The notes below the pieces were generated by a model, which saw only the letters and a list, made by a program, of their open reading frames with translations, ran no database searches and was not told the origin of the DNA. A stretch of DNA of 25,194 bases from Bacteroidales bacterium (lineage in GTDB: Bacteria > Bacteroidota > Bacteroidia > Bacteroidales > Marinilabiliaceae): positions 1-25,194 of the forward strand of contig SFOL01000019.1 of the NCBI GenBank assembly GCA_004552385.1. Direction: 5' to 3'. A program made the translations under genes and the position numbers. Positions 7,822-16,091 of the stretch are shown piece by piece. Each line of letters begins with the position of its first letter. Within the stretch, counting starts at the first letter, position 1.

Positions 7822-8814
7822 ATGGAAAAGGTTGTAAGCGGCATTCGCCCAACAGGAAACCTCCACCTCGGCAACTACTTCGGGGCTGTTACCAACTTCA
7901 TCAAGATGCAGGATCAGTACGACTGCCTCTTCTTCATCGCCGACTGGCATTCGCTAACCACGCACCCCAAGCCACAGGACATTCAGCAGAGCGCAAACAC
8001 CATCCTCTCTGAATACCTCGCCTGCGGCATCGACCCCGAGAAGGCGCCCATATACGTCCAGAGTGACGTCCCTGAGGTTCTCGAGCTTTACCTCTACCTC
8101 AACATGAACACCTATCTTGGCGAGCTCGAGCGCGTCACGACATTCAAGGAGAAGGCGCGCCAGCAGCCCGACAACGTCAACGCCGGCCTGCTCACGTACC
8201 CGACGCTTATGGCGTCGGACATTCTCATCCACAGGGCCGTCAAAGTCCCCGTCGGCAAGGACCAGGAGCAGAACATGGAGATGGCGCGTAAATGCGCACG
8301 ACGCTTCAATAACATATACGGGGTGGACTTCTTCCCCGAGCCGCAGTCTTTCCACTTCACCGCCAATGCCGTCAAGATCCCCGGCCTCGACGGCAGCGGA
8401 AAGATGGGCAAGAGCCAAGACAATTGCATCTATCTGAAAGACGACGCCAAGACCATCCGCAAGAAGGTCATGAAGGCCGTCACCGACTGCGGCCCGCAAG
8501 CGCCAAACAGCCCCAAGCCCGAAGTCATTGAGAACCTCTTCACCCTCATGCGCGTCGTCTCCAAGCCCGAGACCGTACAGTTCTTTGACGAGAAGTGGAA
8601 CGACTGCTCTATCCGCTACGGCGACCTCAAGAAGCAGCTCGCCGAGGATGTCGAGGCCTTCTGCGCGCCCATCCGCGAGAAGATCCAGGCCTACGCCGCT
8701 GACACCGACAATCTCCGCGCCATAGCACGCCGCGGCGCCGAGAAAGCACGCGAGAGCGCCAACGCCACCCTCCAGGAGGTGCGCCAGATCATCGGCTTCC
8801 ACAAGACCGTCTAA
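7822..8814 (+). CDS. trpS: Tryptophanyl-tRNA synthetase
   Basis: 330 residues, the usual length for a bacterial class I TrpRS; charges tRNA-Trp with tryptophan using ATP in the cytoplasm. The N-terminal GIRPTGNLHLGN contains the HIGH-type signature (HLGN, 15-18). MASD around 130-133 carries the Asp expected to hold the tryptophan amino group, GKDQ (145-148) follows, and KMGKS at 194-198 is the KMSKS loop. The C-terminal helical anticodon-binding part is complete. The ATG at 7822 begins the standard family N-terminus (EKVVSGIRPTG). It is monocistronic, with its own promoter-like box and a hairpin downstream. A 314-codon antisense frame over this gene is a shadow of strong GC bias at third positions. 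Confidence 0.97.
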   Translation: MEKVVSGIRPTGNLHLGNYFGAVTNFIKMQDQYDCLFFIADWHSLTTHPKPQDIQQSANTILSEYLACGIDPEKAPIYVQSDVPEVLELYLYLNMNTYLGELERVTTFKEKARQQPDNVNAGLLTYPTLMASDILIHRAVKVPVGKDQEQNMEMARKCARRFNNIYGVDFFPEPQSFHFTANAVKIPGLDGSGKMGKSQDNCIYLKDDAKTIRKKVMKAVTDCGPQAPNSPKPEVIENLFTLMRVVSKPETVQFFDEKWNDCSIRYGDLKKQLAEDVEAFCAPIREKIQAYAADTDNLRAIARRGAEKARESANATLQEVRQIIGFHKTV

Positions 8815-8842
8815 GGGCCGACGCGACGGTTGTTTACACACC

Positions 8843-8879
8843 CAGCCCCCGCCAACGATATCTTCGCCGGCGGGGGCTG
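8843..8879 (+). terminator. Hairpin after trpS
   Basis: CAGCCCCCGCC (8843-8853) and GGCGGGGGCTG (8869-8879) form a perfect 11-bp, very GC-rich stem with a 15-base loop. The downstream T-run is short and interrupted (ACGCTTTCCC), so it is a plausible but not ideal intrinsic terminator. It may also serve the convergent minus-strand gene that ends at 8919. Confidence 0.6.
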
Positions 8880-8918
8880 ACGCTTTCCCGTGTGTCACGC
8901 TATAATTGTCTCAGAACA

Positions 8919-9227
8919 CTATTCGAACCAATCTATACTGACCACTGCGAAGTCTCCACTGCCGCTTTGGCAAAGCCTGATCAGCTCGCTGTAACTTTCC
9001 GCATTATAAGTCAAATCATCATCGGATATTCCCCTGTCGGCCAAAACAGGATAGGGGAGAAGCCCAATCCGGTTGCATTCCTCGTCCTCGTCTTCGCCTT
9101 TCCACCTTAGTGTCGCCACAGCCACGCTCGGGATTGCGCCGTTATGCTCCGCTTGGAACGCTTTGTACTTCACTTCAGTGTCGGCTGTTATGTCGTCCAC
9201 GGTCATATTCTTCATCTTGCGTGGCAT
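8919..9227 (-). CDS. Small acidic hypothetical protein
   Basis: 102 residues, not recognised. The ATG at 9227 is preferred over an immediately preceding TTG. The protein is rich in Asp and Glu (a GEDEDEE run near the middle) with no signal peptide, membrane segment or metal motif; it ends in VVSIDWFE. Its start lies only seven bases from the beginning of the divergent methyltransferase remnant, so the pair could be what is left of a restriction-modification or defence island. That link rests on adjacency alone. It could also be a chance frame, but its normal composition and convergence on the trpS hairpin argue mildly for a real gene. Confidence 0.45.
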   Translation of the reverse strand: MPRKMKNMTVDDITADTEVKYKAFQAEHNGAIPSVAVATLRWKGEDEDEECNRIGLLPYPVLADRGISDDDLTYNAESYSELIRLCQSGSGDFAVVSIDWFE

Positions 9228-9234
9228 CAAAAAA

Positions 9235-9456
9235 ATGTGCGTTTTTGCGCCAGGTTGCGAACACTTGTACAGGAGGCTGACGGTTAGAGAGGCGGCAAGA
9301 GTGCAAAGTTTCCCTGACTCTTATGAGCTGCTGTATCGCGATTTAAATCTTGGTTATAAGATGATTGGTAATGCAGTCCCGCCGAAGTTGGCTTTCCACC
9401 TCGCGCGGCGTATCATTTCCGCCCTGCGCGGGGACGCCACGTGCCAGTTTGCCTAA
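9235..9456 (+). pseudogene. C-terminal remnant of a C5-cytosine DNA methyltransferase
   Basis: The frame carries only the last conserved part of a Dcm-type enzyme: RRLTVREAARVQSFPDSY (from about 9271) and YKMIGNAVPPKLAFHLARRI, which are the region after motif IX and motif X (GNAVPP). The catalytic PCQ motif, the SAM-binding FxGxG motif, the ENV motif and the target-recognition domain are all absent upstream, where the sequence instead encodes the divergent small gene. An ATG at 9235 would give a 73-residue peptide, which could not methylate DNA alone. The segment is visibly more AT-rich than its neighbours (GATTTAAATCTTGG region), consistent with foreign origin. Best read as a degraded, horizontally acquired gene. 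Confidence 0.85.
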
Positions 9457-9466
9457 TCTTTTTACC

Positions 9467-9474
9467 TATCTTCG
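9467..9474 (+). promoter_or_regulatory. Candidate -7 box before the Ig-like lipoprotein gene
   Basis: TATCTTCG resembles TAnnTTTG with one change and lies 25 bases before the TTG start at 9500. A TTTG at 9448-9451 is closer than the normal spacing, so the assignment is weak. Confidence 0.3.
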
Positions 9475-9499
9475 CGGGAGTTTTTAAAAGCTTATCCTT

Positions 9500-11386
9500 T
9501 TGAGACTCCATAGCATATCACGGCACGTCTGCCGCCTCGCGGCGCCTTGCGTCGCCATCGCCGCCCTCGCTTGGGGCTGCGCAAACCCGGGGACGCCCTC
9601 TGGCGGACCGAGAGACCGTCGGCCGCCCGTCATGTTGACATCGACTCCCGCTGCCGGGGCCACCGGCTTCAGCGGCAAGGCTGTCACCATAATGTTCGAC
9701 GAGAACGTCCAGCTCAAAGATGCCGACAAAAAGTTCGTCATGAGCCCGCCTGCCGCCAAGAAGCCCAGGGTCGAGGCGCATGGCAAACAGGTCAAGGTGA
9801 CGTTCGACGACGCCGAGGTGCTACTCCCTGCCACCACATACACCCTCGACTTTGCCGACTGCCTCTCGGATCTCAACGAGGGCAACGTATACCAGAACTT
9901 CACGTTCTCGTTCTCCACGGGCCAGAGCACCGACTCCATGATGATCTCCGGCAACGTCTACGACGCGCGCACCGTCATGCCCGTCGAGGGCATTTACGTC
10001 CTGCTCCACGAGAACCTCACCGACACCGCCTTCACCAACGTCATGCCCATCCGCGTAGCTAAGACCGACCCCGACGGGCGTTTTGCCATTAAGAACGTTC
10101 CGGCAGGGCGCGAATATGACGTCTACGCGCTCGATGACCAGAACCGCAACTTCCTCTTCGACCAGCCTGGCGAGAAGATAGCATGGCTCGGACGCCACGT
10201 CTCGCCATCGTGGGAGATAAGGCAGGTCGCCGACAGCGTGAAGACCGACTCGACCTACGTGGTGAACGACACCATACACTATTACTATGCGCCCACCATG
10301 CGCGACACGCTCACTTATACGCCCGACTCGCTTTCGCTCTTCGCCTTCGACGAGGACAGGTATGACCAGTACATTAGCGTCGACGAGCGAAAGGATAGGA
10401 ACAAGATTAAGATAATCCTCAACAAGCCCATGGCGCGCCGGCCGCGACTCTCGTTCGTCGGCCACGAAGGCGAGAAAGGACTGTCGGTCAACCAATACAG
10501 CCCGACGAACGACACCGTGGTGGTCTGGATGACCGACACCACCATCTGGAAGAAGGACTCCGTGGTCATTGCCGTCGACTATCTGGTAAAGGACTCGCTC
10601 GGCGCCCTCGTGGATCACGTCGACACGCTGAAAGAGTGGCACTTTGAGCGGAAAGCGAAAGAGGCTGATTCGGGTCGTCGCCGCCGCAGGAAGAAGGAGG
10701 ATGACGACAAGCCGAAGGTGGATTTCCTCAAGATCAAAGCCTCCGGCACTGTCGCACCCTACGGCGAGCTCTCCATATTCTCGCCCACGCCTTTCGCACG
10801 CTTCGATTGGAATTCCGTCCGACTCTCGGTCAAGGTCGACACCATCTACAAGCCCTTGGCGTTCACCGCCATTAATGACACTGTGGACATCTGCCGCAAG
10901 GCTCTTAAAGTTAAATGGGAGCCGGGGGCGGAATATCGTCTTGAGATCGACTCGGCGTCCGTCTATGACATCTACGGCAAATGGAACGCCCCGCTGTCTC
11001 AGTCGGTCAAGGTCACCACGCTCGATAAGTACGGAGTGCTCTACATCGACGTGGACTCGGTGCCGGCAAACGCGCTTCTGCAGATTACCGACTCCAAAGG
11101 CAACGTCTTGCGCCAGAACTATCTGAAGCAGAACGGCAAAGCGGGTTTCAGATACCTCAAGCCGTCCGACTACATGATCCGGATAATCATAGACGACGAC
11201 CGCGATGGCAAATGGACCACGGGAGACTTTGCGCAACGCCGTCAGCCTGAGCAGATCATATATTATATGCAGAAAGTCACCGTGCGACAGAACTGGGACA
11301 TCCACGTCGACTTCTCACTGAAAGATTTCACCCCGGCGGCTTTCGCCCGCAAATATGGGACTAACAAGAGCCGCAGGCGCAGATAG
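9500..11386 (+). CDS. Ig-like (Big_5/SbsA type) surface lipoprotein
   Basis: 628 residues from a TTG start; the next upstream in-frame stop is at 9485-9487 and no ATG is available before the signal peptide, so TTG is the best start. The signal peptide ends at Cys27 (LAWGC), giving a lipoprotein. It is followed by NPGTPSGGPRD and a Big_5-like Ig domain (about 42-140, PPVMLTSTPAAG to FSFSTG), then a carboxypeptidase-regulatory-like fold (about 150-230, ISGNVYDA to PAGREYDVYAL). A highly charged Arg/Lys then Asp linker lies near 391-405 and a second beta-rich part ends in a basic tail. Related lipoproteins are widespread in Bacteroidetes, with no defined biochemical role that I know. It is followed after three bases by tadA, so they are probably co-transcribed. 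Confidence 0.85.
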   Translation: MRLHSISRHVCRLAAPCVAIAALAWGCANPGTPSGGPRDRRPPVMLTSTPAAGATGFSGKAVTIMFDENVQLKDADKKFVMSPPAAKKPRVEAHGKQVKVTFDDAEVLLPATTYTLDFADCLSDLNEGNVYQNFTFSFSTGQSTDSMMISGNVYDARTVMPVEGIYVLLHENLTDTAFTNVMPIRVAKTDPDGRFAIKNVPAGREYDVYALDDQNRNFLFDQPGEKIAWLGRHVSPSWEIRQVADSVKTDSTYVVNDTIHYYYAPTMRDTLTYTPDSLSLFAFDEDRYDQYISVDERKDRNKIKIILNKPMARRPRLSFVGHEGEKGLSVNQYSPTNDTVVVWMTDTTIWKKDSVVIAVDYLVKDSLGALVDHVDTLKEWHFERKAKEADSGRRRRRKKEDDDKPKVDFLKIKASGTVAPYGELSIFSPTPFARFDWNSVRLSVKVDTIYKPLAFTAINDTVDICRKALKVKWEPGAEYRLEIDSASVYDIYGKWNAPLSQSVKVTTLDKYGVLYIDVDSVPANALLQITDSKGNVLRQNYLKQNGKAGFRYLKPSDYMIRIIIDDDRDGKWTTGDFAQRRQPEQIIYYMQKVTVRQNWDIHVDFSLKDFTPAAFARKYGTNKSRRRR

Positions 11387-11389
11387 AAT

Positions 11390-11830
11390 ATGGTCGACAA
11401 CGACGACAGGTGGATGGCCGAGGCCATGAAAGAGGCGAGGCTGGCCGAGGCGGAGGGCGAGGTCCCCATAGGGGCGGTCGTAGTCTGCCGCGGCATGGTG
11501 GTAGGCCGCGGGCACAACGAGACTGAGAGGCTCAGAGATGTCACCGCGCACGCCGAGGTCATTGCCATAACGGCCGCTGCCCAGAGCCTCGGAGCCAAAT
11601 ACCTTAACGACTGCACTCTCTACGTCACCCTCGAGCCGTGCGTCATGTGCGCCGGTGCCCTCGCCTGGGCGCAGATAGGCAGGATAGTATATGGCGCGGC
11701 CGACCCCAAGAGGGGCTACGCACGACTCTCTCCGTCGCCACTCCACCCCAAGACGCAGGTGACCCGAGGCGTCCGTGAGGACGAGGCCGCGCAGATAGTC
11801 CGGCTTTTTTTCGGAGGCCGCAGGGGCTGA
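11390..11830 (+). CDS. tadA: tRNA-specific adenosine deaminase
   Basis: 146 residues, normal for TadA. It deaminates A34 to inosine in tRNA-Arg(ACG), allowing decoding of several Arg codons. The zinc site is complete: HAE at 54-56 (His54 ligand, Glu56 proton shuttle) and PCVMC at 83-87 (Cys84 and Cys87 ligands). GEVPIGAVVV and the GHN segment near 41-43 are standard for the family. The gene begins three bases after the stop of the Ig-like lipoprotein, an operon arrangement of functionally unrelated genes. A guanine or cytidine deaminase is less likely, given the TLEPCVMCAGAL signature and the length. Confidence 0.92.
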   Translation: MVDNDDRWMAEAMKEARLAEAEGEVPIGAVVVCRGMVVGRGHNETERLRDVTAHAEVIAITAAAQSLGAKYLNDCTLYVTLEPCVMCAGALAWAQIGRIVYGAADPKRGYARLSPSPLHPKTQVTRGVREDEAAQIVRLFFGGRRG

Positions 11831-11852
11831 GGCGGGCGCACGCCGCACCGCA

Positions 11853-11883
11853 TTGACAAACTGCCGTTTTTTTGCTAAATTCG
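11853..11883 (+). promoter_or_regulatory. Promoter of ileS
   Basis: TTG at 11853-11855, a 20-base spacer, then TAAATTCG at 11876-11883 (one change from TAnnTTTG) fit the Bacteroidetes housekeeping promoter. Transcription would start about 11890, leaving a leader of about 78 bases before the ileS ATG at 11968. Confidence 0.55.
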
Positions 11884-11967
11884 CACGCCATTGGAGCGGA
11901 GCCCGCGCGCTGTGTGTCTCAGCCGCAGGCCTTGCCCGCAAGTGAGGCGTTCAACCCATAAATAACA

Positions 11968-14900
11968 ATGAGCAAGAGATTTGCCGAATACAAAGGCCTG
12001 GACCTTACGCAGGCCAGTAAAGAGATCCTCGAGCAGTGGAAGCGAGAGGACGCATTCCGCAACTGCCTGAAAGAGCGCGAAGGCCACCCGAACTACGTCT
12101 TTTATGACGGCCCACCTTCGGCAAATGGCAAGCCGGGCATCCATCACGTCATGGCGCGCACAATCAAAGACGCCTTCTGCAGGTACAAGACCCAAAAAGG
12201 CTTCCGCGTCGAACGCAAGGCAGGATGGGACACTCATGGCCTCCCCGTCGAGCTCGGTGTCGAGAAATTGCTCGGCATAACTAAGGAGGACATCGGCGGA
12301 AAAATATCAGTCGACGAGTATAACGCCGCTTGCCGCAAGGAGGTCATGAAATACATCGACCTCTGGGCCGACCTCACTGACAAGATGGGATACTGGGTCG
12401 ACATGGCCGACCCCTACATCACCTACGACAATCGCTATATCGAGAGCCTTTGGTGGCTCCTTAAGAGGCTCTATGACAAGGGATTGCTCTATAAGGGCTA
12501 CACCATCCAACCCTATTCGCCCGCTGCCGGCACCGGTCTCTCCAGCCATGAGCTGAACCAGCCCGGCTGCTACCGCGACGTCAAGGATACGACCGTCACG
12601 GCCCAGTTCGCCATTGTCCGAGATGCTAAGAGCGAGAACCTGTACTCCCTCGCGGCCGGGCTTCCCGTCTTCTTCCTCGCATGGACCACCACGCCTTGGA
12701 CTCTCCCCTCCAACACCGCGCTCTGCGTCGGCGAGAAGATTGTATACCAGTTCGTCAAGACCTTCAACCCATATAGTGGAACACCGGAGGTCGTGATGTT
12801 AGCCAAAGATCTTGTGCCTTCCTATTTCGACATGGAGATGCAAGACAATGGCTTTGAAGACTACAAGCCGGGCGACAAAAAAATTCCATTCTCCGTACTT
12901 GCCGAGTTCGCGGGCAAGGAACTCATCGGCATCAAGTACGAGCAGCTCCTGCCTTTTGCCAAGCCCGACGGCAACGCCTTCGAGGTCATCTCCGGAGACT
13001 ACGTCACCACATCCGATGGTACGGGCATTGTGCACATCGCCCCTAACTTCGGCGCCGACGACGCGCGCGTGGCTCGCAACTATGGTATCGTCCCCCTTAT
13101 GTTCATTGATAAGGACGGTAAGCAGATGCCGATGGTTGACAAGCGCGGACGTTTCGCCACGATCGACGAGCTTGACCCCGACTACGTCGCCAATTTCATC
13201 GACGCCAATGCCTATGGCGAGTTCGCCGGACGCTTCGTCAAGAATGCCTACGACGACTCCCTGCCTGCCGACGCGCCTACGCTCGACCTTGACATCTGCA
13301 TGAAGCTCAAGGCCGAGAATAAATGCTTCAAGATTGCAAAGCACGTCCATAGCTATCCGCACTGCTGGCGCACTGACAAACCTGTCCTCTATTATCCGCT
13401 CGACTCCTGGTTTATCAAGACCACCGCGGTCAAGGACAGGCTCATTGAGCTCAACAACACAATAAACTGGAAACCTTCCTACACCGGCTCCGGACGTTTC
13501 GGCAATTGGCTCGAGAATCTTCAGGACTGGAACCTCAGCCGTTCGCGCTTCTGGGGCACTCCGCTGCCCATCTGGCGCACCGAGGACGGCAAAGAGGAGG
13601 TTTGCATCGGCTCCATGGAGGAACTCATGGCCGAGATCGACAAGGCTGTCAAGGCCGGGGTCATGAGCGAGAACCCATACAAGAAGTTTAAGGTGGGCGA
13701 CTTCTCGGCGGCCAACTACGCCCCCGAAAACATTGACCTCCACCGCCCCTATATCGACGGCGTCGTCCTTGTGTCCAAGAGCGGTAAACCCATGCGCCGT
13801 GAGCCCGACCTCGTCGACGTGTGGTTCGACAGCGGATCCATGCCTTACGCTCAGCTGCACTACCCGTTTGAGCATAAGGAGCTCTTCCCTGAGGGAGGCA
13901 AGGCCAAGCCCTCTGATATGTTCCCCGCCGACTTTATAGCCGAGGGTGTCGACCAGACGCGCGGATGGTTCTTCACCCTCCACGCCATAGCCACCATGTG
14001 CTTCGACAGCGTGGCTTTCAAGAACGTCATTTCGAACGGACTCGTCCTCGATAAGAACGGCAACAAGATGAGCAAGAGGCTCGGAAATGCTGTCGACCCG
14101 TTTGAGGTCATTGAGAAATATGGTCCCGATCCGCTCCGCTGGTATATGATAACCAACGCGCAGCCGTGGGACAATCTGAAGTTCGACGTCTCGGGCGTTG
14201 ATGAGGTCCGACGCAAGTTCTTTGGAACTCTCTATAACACATACTCTTTCTTCGCGCTCTACGCCAACATCGACGGCTTCACCGGGGCGGAGAAGCAAGT
14301 GCCTGTGGCCGAGAGACCCGAGATTGACCGTTGGATCATATCACTTCTCAACAGCCTCGTGGGTGAGGTCTCTGACGCCATGGAAAGTTACGAGCCGACC
14401 CGAGCGGGCCGAGCCATCCAGGATTTCGTCATGGAGAACCTCTCCAACTGGTATGTCCGCCTCAACCGCAAACGCTTCTGGGGGGGGACGATGGATCAAG
14501 ACAAACTCGCCGCCTACCAGACGCTCTACGAGTGCCTCAAGAAGGTTGTCGTAATGGCTGCGCCTATCGCACCGTTCATCACCGATCGCATTTACCGCGA
14601 CCTCGCCGGCGACAAGACAAAGACTGTGCATCTTGCCGAGTGGCCGACGTCTGACGTTTCGCTCGTCGACAAGCAGCTCGAGGAGAGGATGGGCTATGCG
14701 CAGAGCCTATCATCAATGATTCTGGCGCTCCGCCGCAAGGTCAACATCAAGGTCCGACAGCCTCTTGCCAAGATTATGATCCCGGCCCCCGACGACGCCT
14801 TCAAGGCGCAAGTGGAGTCGATAAAGAGCCTAATCCTCACCGAGGTCAACGTCAAGGAACTCCAGTTCGTCACTGAGGACGACGGTATCCTTAAGAAGAG

Positions 14901-15423
14901 GATTAAGCCAAACTTCAAGACCCTCGGCCCCAAGCATGGTAAGCTCATGAAGGGCATCGCCGCCGAGATGGCAAAGATGTCCACACACGACATCGCCATG
15001 TTTGAGAAGGATGGCAGCTTCCCCCTCACCGTGGCGGGAGAAAACATCCTCATCGAGAGCGGCGACGCCGAGGTCATCTCTGAGGACATCCCGGGCTGGC
15101 TCGTAGCCAACGAGGGCAGCCTCACGGTAGCTCTCGACATAGAGGTCAGCCCCGAGCTCCGCAAGGAGGGGATCGCCCGAGAGTTTATCAACAGGATCCA
15201 GAATATCCGAAAGGACTCAGGATTTGACGTTACTGACAAGATAACGGTACGCATACAGCCAAATGAGCTGACCGACGAGGCCGTGCGGGACTATGCCGAC
15301 TACATAGCGTCGCAGACTCTGGCGACGTCGGTCTCCGTCGACCCGTCCGTCACGCCAGACGGCGCGCAGAGCGTGGAGCTTGACGACAGTCTGGCGCTGC
15401 TTGTAGCTGTAAAAAAAGTATAG
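11968..15423 (+). CDS. ileS: Isoleucyl-tRNA synthetase, type 2, with altered HIGH motif (GIHH)
   Basis: 1151 residues. It charges tRNA-Ile in the cytoplasm and edits valine mischarges. After DGPPSANG the class I signature reads G-I-H-H (57-60) where the usual form is H-x-G-H. The editing domain is intact: TTTPWTLPSN near 240-249 and GIVHIAPNFGADD near 353-365. NLSRSRFWGTPLPIW and KMSKR (700-704) follow, then the anticodon-binding helical domain and a type 2-style C-terminus without the zinc-finger cysteines of E. coli IleRS. Length and KMSKR place it with type 2 (eukaryote-like) enzymes, a group known for reduced mupirocin sensitivity. It is followed by a strong terminator, then dksA-like and lspA, a gene order I remember from other Bacteroidetes. 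Confidence 0.97.
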   Translation: MSKRFAEYKGLDLTQASKEILEQWKREDAFRNCLKEREGHPNYVFYDGPPSANGKPGIHHVMARTIKDAFCRYKTQKGFRVERKAGWDTHGLPVELGVEKLLGITKEDIGGKISVDEYNAACRKEVMKYIDLWADLTDKMGYWVDMADPYITYDNRYIESLWWLLKRLYDKGLLYKGYTIQPYSPAAGTGLSSHELNQPGCYRDVKDTTVTAQFAIVRDAKSENLYSLAAGLPVFFLAWTTTPWTLPSNTALCVGEKIVYQFVKTFNPYSGTPEVVMLAKDLVPSYFDMEMQDNGFEDYKPGDKKIPFSVLAEFAGKELIGIKYEQLLPFAKPDGNAFEVISGDYVTTSDGTGIVHIAPNFGADDARVARNYGIVPLMFIDKDGKQMPMVDKRGRFATIDELDPDYVANFIDANAYGEFAGRFVKNAYDDSLPADAPTLDLDICMKLKAENKCFKIAKHVHSYPHCWRTDKPVLYYPLDSWFIKTTAVKDRLIELNNTINWKPSYTGSGRFGNWLENLQDWNLSRSRFWGTPLPIWRTEDGKEEVCIGSMEELMAEIDKAVKAGVMSENPYKKFKVGDFSAANYAPENIDLHRPYIDGVVLVSKSGKPMRREPDLVDVWFDSGSMPYAQLHYPFEHKELFPEGGKAKPSDMFPADFIAEGVDQTRGWFFTLHAIATMCFDSVAFKNVISNGLVLDKNGNKMSKRLGNAVDPFEVIEKYGPDPLRWYMITNAQPWDNLKFDVSGVDEVRRKFFGTLYNTYSFFALYANIDGFTGAEKQVPVAERPEIDRWIISLLNSLVGEVSDAMESYEPTRAGRAIQDFVMENLSNWYVRLNRKRFWGGTMDQDKLAAYQTLYECLKKVVVMAAPIAPFITDRIYRDLAGDKTKTVHLAEWPTSDVSLVDKQLEERMGYAQSLSSMILALRRKVNIKVRQPLAKIMIPAPDDAFKAQVESIKSLILTEVNVKELQFVTEDDGILKKRIKPNFKTLGPKHGKLMKGIAAEMAKMSTHDIAMFEKDGSFPLTVAGENILIESGDAEVISEDIPGWLVANEGSLTVALDIEVSPELRKEGIAREFINRIQNIRKDSGFDVTDKITVRIQPNELTDEAVRDYADYIASQTLATSVSVDPSVTPDGAQSVELDDSLALLVAVKKV

Positions 15424-15429
15424 TGCTAA

Positions 15430-15471
15430 GCGCCCGCAAGGATACTTGTAACCCCTGCGGGCGCAATTTTT
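15430..15471 (+). terminator. Intrinsic terminator of ileS
   Basis: GCGCCCGCA (15430-15438) pairs perfectly with TGCGGGCGC (15456-15464) and is followed by AATTTTT. It starts seven bases after the stop codon. Confidence 0.88.
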
Positions 15472-15575
15472 AATATATGTAAGAGATTGGCGCAATGAGT
15501 GCAAGGGTGGGCTACCCTCCCCAGACCTCCCCAAAGCACGCCTCCAGCGCCGTCTTCTCCAAACACTTTTATCTT

Positions 15576-15959
15576 ATGGCCGAAAAGACTCGTTATTCTG
15601 ATGAGGAGCTCCAGGAGTTCAAGGAGATCATCCTCGAGAAACTTGAGAAGGCTAAGCGCGATTTCGAAGTCTACCGAAACGAGATCACGCATGGGGATGT
15701 TAATGACACTCAAGACACCTCGCCTACGTTCCACGCTCTGGAAGAGGGGCAGAGCCTGCTCACGAAGGAGGAGGCGTGCCGCATGGCCGAGAGGCAGCAA
15801 AAGTTCATAGCCAATCTTCAGGCCGCGCTCGTGCGCATCGAGAATAAGACCTACGGCATCTGCCGCGAGACGGGCAAGCTCATCCCGAAGGAGAGACTCC
15901 GCGCCGTGCCCCACGCCACGCTGTCTATCGAGGCCAAGGAGAAGGGCAGGGGTAAATAA
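15576..15959 (+). CDS. DksA/TraR-family protein lacking most zinc-finger cysteines
   Basis: 127 residues from the ATG at 15576; the longer open frame upstream adds a low-quality segment with no family match. The N-terminal part is a long coiled-coil hairpin (about 8-85) as in DksA, with acidic residues near its tip (GDVNDTQDT). The C-terminal part aligns to the DksA zinc domain (YGICRETGKLIPKERLRA), but of the four expected cysteines only the first remains: CxxC is CRET and the second pair is SIEA. This degenerate form is what I recall as normal in Bacteroidetes. DksA binds the RNA polymerase secondary channel and works with ppGpp; the same role here is inference. It lies between ileS and lspA with its own unassigned promoter. 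Confidence 0.85.
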   Translation: MAEKTRYSDEELQEFKEIILEKLEKAKRDFEVYRNEITHGDVNDTQDTSPTFHALEEGQSLLTKEEACRMAERQQKFIANLQAALVRIENKTYGICRETGKLIPKERLRAVPHATLSIEAKEKGRGK

Positions 15960-15973
15960 GCTGATCATTGGCG

Positions 15974-16005
15974 AACCGCCCGGGCTTAGACGTGAGCCTT
16001 CGGTT
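15974..16005 (+). terminator. Weak hairpin between the dksA-like gene and lspA
   Basis: AACCG (15974-15978) with CGGTT (16001-16005) and inner GGCT (15983-15986) with AGCC (15995-15998) can form a bulged stem. No T-run follows directly, so it may be a weak terminator, an attenuator or chance. Confidence 0.25.
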
Positions 16006-16091
16006 TCCGCTTTCGGCTGACTGCCGGAAGTTGGACGATTGCATGGCTCCGATTTCCTCTACTTGTTTAATGGTGATATATTTTTTATATT

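Noticed and set aside
7755..8012. Plus-strand frame in the trpS leader as a leader peptide
   Set aside because: It contains no Trp codons before trpS and runs far into the trpS gene in another frame.
12799..14298. 499-codon antisense frame over ileS, and similar long antisense frames over trpS (7954-8898), the Ig-like lipoprotein (9821-11305) and glnS (17262-18464)
   Set aside because: They mirror genes with strong G/C third-position bias, which removes stop codons from one antisense frame. Their translations resemble no family and are overlain by well-supported genes.
15495..15575. 27-codon N-terminal extension of the DksA-like gene
   Set aside because: The extension is Pro/Ser-rich with no family match; the coiled coil begins right after the ATG at 15576.
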